A DNA stretch of 51,314 nucleotides from Candidatus Marinamargulisbacteria bacterium SCGC AG-410-N11. Lineage in GTDB: Bacteria; Margulisbacteria; Marinamargulisbacteria; GCA-2716485; AG-410-N11. The position numbers and the translations under genes were made by a program. Positions within the stretch are counted from its first letter, which is position 1. Each line of letters starts with the position of its first letter. This document shows positions 44,501 through 51,314 of this stretch, piece by piece. Location of the stretch: positions 1-51,314 of the forward strand of contig QFBS01000009.1 in the NCBI GenBank assembly GCA_003265895.1, in the 5' to 3' direction. Below the pieces are notes generated by a model. That model worked only from the letters and a program-made list of their open reading frames with translations, did no database searches and was not told the DNA's origin.

Positions 44501-47500
44501 TCAATGGGTCACTCTATCGCCTCTTGACCAATGGACGTCTAATGAACAGGGTCATTTATCCTATCATAATGGAAATATTGGAATTTATTCTGATCAGCCC
44601 AAAAGTGCTCTTTATGTTTCTGGTAATTTACTTATCAATACGCCTACTCAACCTAACTTATTTTCAATTTCTGATATTGGGCATATTGGAGTTGGAACAC
44701 AAACGCCTCAATCTCTTTTTCATATCAACTCTAATCAAGAGGTCTTGATAGATGCTACAGGATTTGTCGACCCGATGTTTGCAAATGAATTTGAACCAGA
44801 GTCGCAAACAGCACTCCATTTAAATTTAGGACAACAACCGTCTATTGGAATTGGTAAAAAAGCAGATCTAGAACGACTGTCGATTAATGGTGCTGTTGTT
44901 ATTAATACTAGCACCCATCAAATTCCCGGAACCATTAAAGTATTAAAAGACTCATTTATAGGGCTCCTTACTGACACAACAAAGCCTACTATTCTGGCTC
45001 AAAAATTTCAATGGGTTCAAGGGTCGAAAGCGACGACTAACTCTAAGTTGTACTATAACTATGGAACGGTCGGTATTGGAGAAGAATCTAGTAATAGCTT
45101 ATTTAGTATTAAAGGAGAGTTTCCAGTTCGGATTAACTCTAATCAACAAAATAATTCGTTAGTAGTTAACCCTAATGGATTTGTTGGGATTTGGAATGAC
45201 AACCCATCTCATTCACTTCATATCAAAAAAGATCAGGTGCCGTTCCTTGTTGAATATGTGGTCCCTCCTGAATTTCTTGTCGCGTTAGACCCAGAAACTA
45301 GAAAGCTACAAGAAAAACCCGTTATATCTTTAATATTAGATAACAATAGTAATGTAGGAATAGCTACCACTAATTTAATAGAAAAACTTACAGTTGATGG
45401 TGCGATTATAGTTTCTAACTCGATTAGCACAGAGCCAGGAACTATCGCTTATGATATTGAAGAAGAAAAGTTTTATACTTATTTAAATAACAACCTTAAA
45501 CGAACACTTGCTGATGTTCATCAATGGGGATATTATGGCAAAGAATCTAACTTATTTTATGAAAATGGATTTGTTGGTATTGGTACAATGGTCCCATCTA
45601 ATTCATTACATATTGTTTCTCCCAAACCTCTTTCGGTAGAAAATTCATTCAAAATTGATACTAATGGATCTTTTATTGTTGGGAATACCCCTTCTAAAGC
45701 TACGTTAACTATTCATGGTGATAACCCACTCAAATTAAGTGAATTTGATCATGATGTATTAACTTTTAATGATAAGGGTCAAGTAGCAATTATGACAGAA
45801 GATTTTAAAGAAACATTATCTATTTCCAATGGCTTAACTGCTGGTAAAGCTGTTGGTACACACCCAGGAACCATAGATTTTTCGGAGCGTCTTTTTGGAG
45901 GCTATATTCACCAAGAACATATTGATTTAGGTCACCATGTTCAATGGAAACTAAAAGATAAAAACCAATATTTTAGTCATACGACTATTGGAATGGGTCT
46001 TTCAAATCCTGACAATCGATATCGTACTCATATTAAAAGTAATACGCCACTCAGTATTCAAGTGGAAGAAACTAACTTTGAGACTCAACAGATGGAAATT
46101 ATCGACTCTATTTATATTGATCAGCAGAAGATTGGCTTTGGTCTTCAACATCCGACGTCTTTAGTTCATATCAAAGAAAACTCTTTTCGGATTGAAAATA
46201 GTCATCATGATGCATTACTTTCATTTAATAACGAAAAGGTGGCCATTGGAAAGTTTATGGCTGATACTGCTCTCGATATTAATGGTTCGATTCGAGTTAG
46301 CAGTTCACAAACAACACTAGCTGGTGAATTTAATTTTAATAATAATATTTTTTCAGGTTTTACGAATCAAAATTCGCGTGTCGACTTAGGTCGTACCGAT
46401 CAATGGAAGCGAACTAATCAGAATTTATATTCGGATAATAATATTGGGATCTACACAAATGATCCGCTTGCCAGTTTACATGTTCATACTAAACAAAACT
46501 CTCTTTTAATGGGAAGTCAACAGCACCCTAAACAGTTTTATATTAATGCAATGGGGCTAACCATGATTAATACTAATAAAACAAGAGCTACACTTACAAT
46601 TAGTGGTAATATCCGCATAAAAGATAATAGCTTAATTATTAATAAAGATTCTAACTTTATTGGATTAAATGAATTAGATCCAAAAGAGTCCATCCATAAC
46701 CAAGGGGCTGTTATTGTTAATGATCCAATAAACTCTAACTCAGGAACGATTTACTTTAATGATACAACGAACCGTTTTCTAGGTAAAACAAACTCAGATT
46801 GGGTATCTTTAGCAAGAAATAATGAATGGCTTGCCAATCAAAATGATATCTTTTATCAGGTTCCTGAAGGTCGAGTTGGTATTAATCATCAACAGCCGTC
46901 AACTAATTTACATATAGTTGGAAGTTTTGGTCTTAGTAAGAGTAATAACCAATTACTATTTGTTAATAATGGAAAGGTTTCGATAGGCCATCAAAATCCA
47001 CTATCTTTATTACATATTAAACATAACACCCCAGTTAGAATTGACTCAAACTCGATTAATCATACCTTATATATAAATAATCAAGGACTGATCGGGTTAG
47101 GTACTAGTTCTCCTGCCTCTCGATTAGATATTAATGGGGGAATCAAGTTTAGTGACCTTTCAGTAACACAACAACCCTACTCCACTAAAGCAGGAACACT
47201 ATATTATGATGGCCAAAATGTATATGGCTATATTTCTGATAATGTAAAACGACCCATTTCGGTACCTTACAAATGGAAAGAACGCCATAATAATACTATT
47301 TTGAACAATATGATTTTAAAAGCTCCGAATCTAGATACTGCAGCAAAAGCTCGCTTAGACATTATGGATACTTTTTTAGTAGAATCGGCTACTATGGATC
47401 CTATATTTATTGTTACCGATAATAAAGTAGCGATTGGGACAGCGCTACCCAATGCGCGCCTACATATTAACGCCGAAAACCCTTTGTTGATTGATGTTGA

Positions 47501-49577
47501 TAATACAACCGCCCAAATTAATGTTACTAAAAATGGGTTTCTTGGAATCAACACCTTAAATCCAACCTCTTATCTTCATATTACGGCCACAACAAATTTA
47601 GCAGAAGGAGCCTTGTCTCCTATTACAATAAAAATGGCGTTAAGTAGTGATCAGAATCCTATTAATAATGTTGGTAATGCGATTCGGTTTACACACTCTG
47701 TTCCTGATGGTGACGAATTATTAGGAACACTTTTAGCAAGCCAAACTAATAACACGGGACATTTTTTTCTTAGTTCATCGCAATCTAAAGGTATTACGTT
47801 ATTAAATAATAACCGAATAGGAATGGGTAATCGAGAACCGAAGTCTGATTTATTTGTCTCATCTCATTTAGCGTTTGATAGTCAGTTATCAGAACTACTT
47901 ATGGGGTATAACGTTTATGATTTAGACAATCCTAAATCAATTACTAAAGGTTCTTCATCGTTTATTAAGACCGACCAATCAACTCCTTTTTCGTTTAAAA
48001 CAGGGACCTCCACTGCAGATAATGGCGCTATATCAAGTCAAGATACACTAACGATTCTGTCCTCTGGATTAGTTGGGTTTAATTATAATTCTCCTAAATC
48101 TCAATTAGATATCTCTGTTAGCGATACTCAAACTACCATCAAAGAACGGGTCCGCTTTGGACATTTTTCGGACGCTACTAATATCGATACCGACCAATAC
48201 AAATCTGCCGACTTTATGGAAATCTTTATGGGAGCAAACAGTGGCTCTTTTTCTTTATTCCAACAAGCTGATGGCTGGGTATTCTCTCCGCAGTCTAATA
48301 AAGACTTATATTTAAATCACCACTTTTTTTCTAATACCTATATAGGACCCACTCATACGGGTAATGGGCAATCCAGACATGCTATTAAAATTATGTCAGA
48401 CTCGACTAGCCCAACAATTAATATCGAGCAAAAAACTCGATTTAACGCTAACTTCACGTATGGTAATTTAACGGGAATATCTGTTCAAGGGCCTAGGTTT
48501 ACGACTATTCCAAACACACAGTTATCTGTATACGGATCTAATTCAAAAAATATTATGAATATAAATGATCACTTATACTTAACAAAAGAAGGCTACTTCG
48601 GCAAAACTAATTCTAATGCTGGCGCGTCTAATCTGTCCGACTATTTTCACTTTATGGACAAGGTTAATTTTGATAGTACTGTAGCAAACTATTTAGGTAG
48701 TATTTTATTTAACTCGCCTCAATCAAGTTGGCAAGCTAATCCTAATAGACCTTTCTTTTATGGAAATAAAATGGGTGGCGGTTATCCTTATAATGTGGAA
48801 GGAAACTTTATTTTCCAACTATCCAAGGATATTATTTTTAGTTCAAAAGATTCGGATTTGATTGTTAAATCTGATGGTAAAATCGGTATTAATCATAGTA
48901 ACTCTAGTAATATTTCAACATTATTAGATGTTAATGGAACAACAAAAATTAGTGAAAAGTTACTACTTGATACAACCAATACGTTTAACGATACTCTTTT
49001 TGTTAAACTCAAAACAAAGCTTGTTGATTCTGTTGGTATTAAATCTGATTTTGATGCCAACTATAAACTTAAAGTAACTGATAAAGTCTATTTAGACGAC
49101 ACTGTTAATATTTCACCTGATACTGCAGGATTAGCATTAACAGGAGCTAAAGTTACGGTTAAAGGGAAAGCTAAAATCGATACGCTACACTCTAACCAAT
49201 TAACACTTTCTAATACATTAACCACTAATGACAACGCTATCGTGAAAAAAACAATCGGATTTGACCGTGTTCATACAACGAATTTTTCTAATATTAATTG
49301 GACAAAAGGAAATGTTCAAGAATATGATTTAAATTCGAATACAATTACGTTTGCTACAGCGCCATCTAACCCTTCAAACCTAATCCTAATTTTACATTGT
49401 AAAGATAATTTACAAACTCAATCATTAACGATTAATGTGCCCATTGGAAAAAAACTATTTAAAATAGAGCAGCTAAAAGACCATATGTATAAGTTAACGG
49501 GTAAGAATAAATCGTGTTTATTAAGTTTATATTATGACGGAAATTCGTATTATGCGTCACCTATTTTACACTTTTAG
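41541..49577 (+). CDS. giant surface-type repeat protein (tail-fibre-like VGIGT repeats), 2678 aa
   Basis: The start follows AAGGGG. A hydrophobic stretch at about 23-39 (YFLIFSFYSLFMLTLIA) acts as a signal or anchor. An N-terminal domain (about 50-175) has strand-rich sequence ending FTIFANTVERIDWDQVKNFP, the VPYAxxA...W..I..xP pattern of tail-fibre-like proteins. The bulk consists of about 33 motifs of the form (F/K)VGIGTxxPxxxLHI, each followed by PLxIxxxN...NxxG. These are grouped into about nine super-repeats of 140-170 residues marked by (P/E)GTIxY followed by GYTGTKWVALG-type strings. The C-terminus (ILILHCKDNLQ to YYASPILHF) is non-repetitive. No S74 self-cleaving chaperone domain is seen. 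Likely a long trimeric beta fibre on the surface; role in attachment is inference. Confidence 0.85.
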   Translation: MRQFMGSIKYFRNGDFKSLLRYFLIFSFYSLFMLTLIANPQSNSITPRSLSLTMSLEQNGDLVTGKKTVVIFFKSGNDIVWNERYNNVDFNNGHANFVLGQQNALWGDTFRVPSPNFNVSIELDQATINIHTVPFTIFANTVERIDWDQVKNFPNLNNFSSSLNLKDVSSLSGLFIGETTTDSGNFRLTVAKNAVISQSATTNITTTNKLNVSHLFQNNLRVINEFDQSSLFQLSQLHAPDYSLIITSANKWEAIYRDDVVELLDLDLDPNSIYRKIGIGIPTVNFDFSVSDSLFNVSKQHVRINNTTNPNPFSITQDSFNVIITQNSLLVNTDSFSPSQKSQLVLSGNVNVKGDIFGYADIANPEFNDVDFTVVQPKDSNYNSENVIIYKTIGDVGIGVGNPEHPVTLLRTLDARLDITPFSTAKSTAKTNDNLFSVRNAYGPFFTQYFFISNKNDGYKIGIHTDTPKGDFHISSRPYNHNIKDLSTFDTMVINQNKMGIGTTPNTSKLTITNPDSYPTLLVKGSTGFMVVSRNGSIGINVDKPQSALESKHGVLVGSSGIPSLGTIHINNGLLMGQANENTSVKLNSTHYWNLNRPHQYLDTAKMGIGTSTPSSAVHIVANHSPLTIETNQEKSLFINEKGFVGLTINPQGKLHVNGGMIIGFSDAKEEGTIRYNANPKVKGFYQGYTGTKWVALGQDHDWSYDPIHQSFYTKPNYKVGIMTKIPSATVHSVGETPLLVENKNNKQQFLVVTQNGYIGINTYQPSSLVQINQTLTQNAIFNVVKSNQDPIFKITNNGFIGIHHNSPKELLTINKGGLIINKSKQDSPGTVSFDTDRFIGYTPSKSVQLAYPEEWVLKNNNLSTPFNVGIPFIEDQNQLYLKSNNPLSINTLTTTHNIFIDTDGRLGINTHTPSATVHINTNEDPLIIDFKNNRLHLNSSHQLGINQTPRDSLDIKGSAIVNFTHKEIPGMIRFNHDKLLFEGFTDQWVTLSPLDQWTSNEQGHLSYHNGNIGIYSDQPKSALYVSGNLLINTPTQPNLFSISDIGHIGVGTQTPQSLFHINSNQEVLIDATGFVDPMFANEFEPESQTALHLNLGQQPSIGIGKKADLERLSINGAVVINTSTHQIPGTIKVLKDSFIGLLTDTTKPTILAQKFQWVQGSKATTNSKLYYNYGTVGIGEESSNSLFSIKGEFPVRINSNQQNNSLVVNPNGFVGIWNDNPSHSLHIKKDQVPFLVEYVVPPEFLVALDPETRKLQEKPVISLILDNNSNVGIATTNLIEKLTVDGAIIVSNSISTEPGTIAYDIEEEKFYTYLNNNLKRTLADVHQWGYYGKESNLFYENGFVGIGTMVPSNSLHIVSPKPLSVENSFKIDTNGSFIVGNTPSKATLTIHGDNPLKLSEFDHDVLTFNDKGQVAIMTEDFKETLSISNGLTAGKAVGTHPGTIDFSERLFGGYIHQEHIDLGHHVQWKLKDKNQYFSHTTIGMGLSNPDNRYRTHIKSNTPLSIQVEETNFETQQMEIIDSIYIDQQKIGFGLQHPTSLVHIKENSFRIENSHHDALLSFNNEKVAIGKFMADTALDINGSIRVSSSQTTLAGEFNFNNNIFSGFTNQNSRVDLGRTDQWKRTNQNLYSDNNIGIYTNDPLASLHVHTKQNSLLMGSQQHPKQFYINAMGLTMINTNKTRATLTISGNIRIKDNSLIINKDSNFIGLNELDPKESIHNQGAVIVNDPINSNSGTIYFNDTTNRFLGKTNSDWVSLARNNEWLANQNDIFYQVPEGRVGINHQQPSTNLHIVGSFGLSKSNNQLLFVNNGKVSIGHQNPLSLLHIKHNTPVRIDSNSINHTLYINNQGLIGLGTSSPASRLDINGGIKFSDLSVTQQPYSTKAGTLYYDGQNVYGYISDNVKRPISVPYKWKERHNNTILNNMILKAPNLDTAAKARLDIMDTFLVESATMDPIFIVTDNKVAIGTALPNARLHINAENPLLIDVDNTTAQINVTKNGFLGINTLNPTSYLHITATTNLAEGALSPITIKMALSSDQNPINNVGNAIRFTHSVPDGDELLGTLLASQTNNTGHFFLSSSQSKGITLLNNNRIGMGNREPKSDLFVSSHLAFDSQLSELLMGYNVYDLDNPKSITKGSSSFIKTDQSTPFSFKTGTSTADNGAISSQDTLTILSSGLVGFNYNSPKSQLDISVSDTQTTIKERVRFGHFSDATNIDTDQYKSADFMEIFMGANSGSFSLFQQADGWVFSPQSNKDLYLNHHFFSNTYIGPTHTGNGQSRHAIKIMSDSTSPTINIEQKTRFNANFTYGNLTGISVQGPRFTTIPNTQLSVYGSNSKNIMNINDHLYLTKEGYFGKTNSNAGASNLSDYFHFMDKVNFDSTVANYLGSILFNSPQSSWQANPNRPFFYGNKMGGGYPYNVEGNFIFQLSKDIIFSSKDSDLIVKSDGKIGINHSNSSNISTLLDVNGTTKISEKLLLDTTNTFNDTLFVKLKTKLVDSVGIKSDFDANYKLKVTDKVYLDDTVNISPDTAGLALTGAKVTVKGKAKIDTLHSNQLTLSNTLTTNDNAIVKKTIGFDRVHTTNFSNINWTKGNVQEYDLNSNTITFATAPSNPSNLILILHCKDNLQTQSLTINVPIGKKLFKIEQLKDHMYKLTGKNKSCLLSLYYDGNSYYASPILHF

Positions 49578-49642
49578 GCTTAATAAATGTTTAAAAACGA
49601 CTTTTTTTGGGGATTATATTTATAAGGGGAGTAGCAAAAAAT

Positions 49643-51314
49643 ATGAAATTTATTGACATTGGATTAACATTTACTGCTTATTTGATTAACTATATCGGTA
49701 GTTTTTCTTATCGATTTTTTCATCGAATAAATTTTTGTTTGATTCTTATTTCTTGCTTTCTAATTATAACTACCCCTACTTTAGCAAAAACGGATATCCC
49801 TCTTACTATCCAACTACAATTAGTAACCTCTAATATAGAAACTCATACGGCTCGGTTAACGGTTGCTATTGTATCAGAAAATGCAACTTACGATGTTACA
49901 AAGCACTGGACTGACGAGTTTTTTGAAGTACCCTTTGTTAATGGACGAGCGACTGTTGTCCTTGGAGCTCCTAAATATGATCAATATAAAAATTTAGTAA
50001 CCAAAAAACTTACCCCCGATCTATTTAAAATTACGTCCCCTAACTTTCTTTGGAAGTCATCAGAATCTACTTGGAATAAAGCGGCTATTCATTCTGTTCC
50101 TTATGCATTAATGGCAGGATCTGTAGATTATATCGACTGGTCTAAAATTACTAACAAACCTAATTTTTATGATTATTCTGAATCATTTAAATTAAAAAAT
50201 CTTAGTGTTTCTACTAATGTTATGCTCGGTCAAAATACTACAAATAATGTGCAACTCTATGTTGATGGAAGCGCATTCTTTGGTGAGAACCTAACCATTG
50301 GAGATTCGTTAGATGTTTCTACACTTAATGCTCAACAAATTGTTGTTAATGGCTTTCCAATTCCAGATCATACAAGTTTTAAAAAATTAGAGTACTTTGC
50401 TAATTTACCAACTTATAATAGCTTATTCCTTGTTGCCTCCAATAACCGTTGGCAGGTTTTACCATCTGAAAATATGAAGGACTATTTAGGGATTGTTCCT
50501 ATACTAGAACCGACATTTAACCGTGTAGGTATTAATGTGGACAAAATCAATGCTGATTTTCAAGTTAATGATTCTGACTTTGTTATTACTAATAATCGTA
50601 TTGGAATTGGAACAAATTCACCGCAAGGTATTCTTCATATAAAATCTAGCTCTTCTTTTTTAGGAACAGAACTCATTAAAGACACCTTTATTGTAAGTAA
50701 TAATCAAATATTAGTTGGTACATCTAATTTTTTAGCGGCACAGGACTCTAGATTGTATGTTGATGGAGATTTACGTGTTAACGGAAAAATTGATGGAAAT
50801 TTAATTTTAACTAATAAGAATTTTCAAGATGATGACTTTACTATTAGTCGAGACCCCAATAACCCGATCATTTACCGAATGAATGGAAGCGTGGGTATTG
50901 GATCTGGTGACAGCAATAATGTTAATGACGTTATCCGAAATGTTAAAGCTAGGCTAGATGTAACGTCTTATGACGAAAACAAATTTCATCTCAAACAAAA
51001 AGATCAAGCTAACGCGCTAGATTTGTTTAAGGTTCGTGACATTTTTTCTGATGAGGAACAAATTAACTCTAATACATTCTTTGTGGTTAAGAATGTGTTT
51101 AAAGAAGGACGTGTGGGTGTTCATACCGATCAGCCGAAAGGCGATTTCCATGTTTCTAGTGGTAGAGAAGCCGGGCAATTTCACAAAGAAAATGCTAATG
51201 ATACTCTTGTTGTTATTAATGATCGAGTTGGAATCGGAACAGACGATCCACAAGCTAAATTGCACATCGAAGATAGCAAACCATTACTACTGACTGGCAC
51301 CAATAACATACCAA
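49643..51314 (+). CDS. second giant surface-type repeat protein, cut by window end
   Basis: Open from ATG at 49643 to the last base (557 codons, no stop); it starts 65 bp after the first giant gene, with AAGGGGAG about 12 nt upstream. An N-terminal hydrophobic segment (FCLILISCFLIITTPTLA) is followed by a head domain ending HSVPYALMAGSVDYIDWSKI, then RIGIGTNSPQGILHI, SVGIGSGD and RVGIGTDDPQAKLHI repeats. The order KARLDVT ... VGVHTDQPKGDFHVSS matches DARLDIT ... IGIHTDTPKGDFHISS in the first giant at about residues 415-475, so the two are collinear paralogs from a tandem duplication. The same surface-fibre role is inferred. The true length is unknown. Confidence 0.8.
   Translation, partial: MKFIDIGLTFTAYLINYIGSFSYRFFHRINFCLILISCFLIITTPTLAKTDIPLTIQLQLVTSNIETHTARLTVAIVSENATYDVTKHWTDEFFEVPFVNGRATVVLGAPKYDQYKNLVTKKLTPDLFKITSPNFLWKSSESTWNKAAIHSVPYALMAGSVDYIDWSKITNKPNFYDYSESFKLKNLSVSTNVMLGQNTTNNVQLYVDGSAFFGENLTIGDSLDVSTLNAQQIVVNGFPIPDHTSFKKLEYFANLPTYNSLFLVASNNRWQVLPSENMKDYLGIVPILEPTFNRVGINVDKINADFQVNDSDFVITNNRIGIGTNSPQGILHIKSSSSFLGTELIKDTFIVSNNQILVGTSNFLAAQDSRLYVDGDLRVNGKIDGNLILTNKNFQDDDFTISRDPNNPIIYRMNGSVGIGSGDSNNVNDVIRNVKARLDVTSYDENKFHLKQKDQANALDLFKVRDIFSDEEQINSNTFFVVKNVFKEGRVGVHTDQPKGDFHVSSGREAGQFHKENANDTLVVINDRVGIGTDDPQAKLHIEDSKPLLLTGTNNIP

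Noticed and set aside
41541..51314. Prophage tail module
   Set aside because: Fibre-like repeats are present, but there is no baseplate, tape measure, capsid, terminase or lysis gene nearby, and the proteins have signal or anchor segments.

Overview
The window is AT-rich, densely coded DNA from a bacterium with an outer membrane. Several proteins have signal peptides plus beta-barrel-like ends (DUF481-like, FadL/UPF0164-like, small porin-like), and there are PBP4, two M48 proteases and menC. No rRNA, tRNA, CRISPR array, transposase or phage structural module was recognised. The mix of housekeeping genes with very large unfamiliar proteins would fit an uncultured, possibly protist-associated lineage such as Margulisbacteria. 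That placement is a low-confidence guess made from gene style, without any search.

Region by region: 1-1217 holds the tail of a + strand gene, a small hypothetical gene and repeat-containing spacer. 1218-14058 is the most unusual part. Two giant minus-strand genes (2359 and 1296 aa) share a roughly 115-residue module marked RLQDLQAG, followed by a proline-rich linker; the second also carries an OTU-like cysteine protease signature (C886, H1286). Between them sit a SOUL-type heme-binding protein, a YdcZ-type membrane protein, a 112-bp palindromic element and an 11-copy minisatellite. 14314-16976 is a dacB / Ste24-like protease operon. 17098-18737 holds two small hypothetical genes whose C-termini look eukaryote-like (bipartite basic patch; RG-rich tail). 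18750-34206 mixes recognisable genes (ABC-F, TRIC/YadS, histidine kinase, two cNMP-binding proteins, SDR, DUF481, Nif3, menC, and an apparently dead menC-like paralog) with unknown proteins, including a 35-aa CxxC protein. 34368-38700 has a small unknown gene, DoxX, an 841-aa metallopeptidase-like outer-membrane protein and further copies of the palindromic element. 38701-41269 is an SH3 / M48 / outer-membrane-protein operon. 41541-51314 holds two paralogous giant surface-type proteins built from VGIGTxxPxxxLHI repeats; the second runs off the window.

How it fits together: the giant module-sharing proteins, the NLS-like and RG-rich proteins, the multi-membrane-segment protein and the tail-fibre-like repeat giants could together form a host-interaction repertoire (inference). 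These unknown genes nearly all have strong Shine-Dalgarno sites. Many conserved genes instead have a -10-like hexamer 6-8 nt before ATG and no Shine-Dalgarno, which suggests leaderless transcripts. A dispersed 112-bp inverted-repeat element (three full, two partial copies) sits at gene 3' ends and in spacers, and in two cases overlaps the stop codon of the upstream gene.
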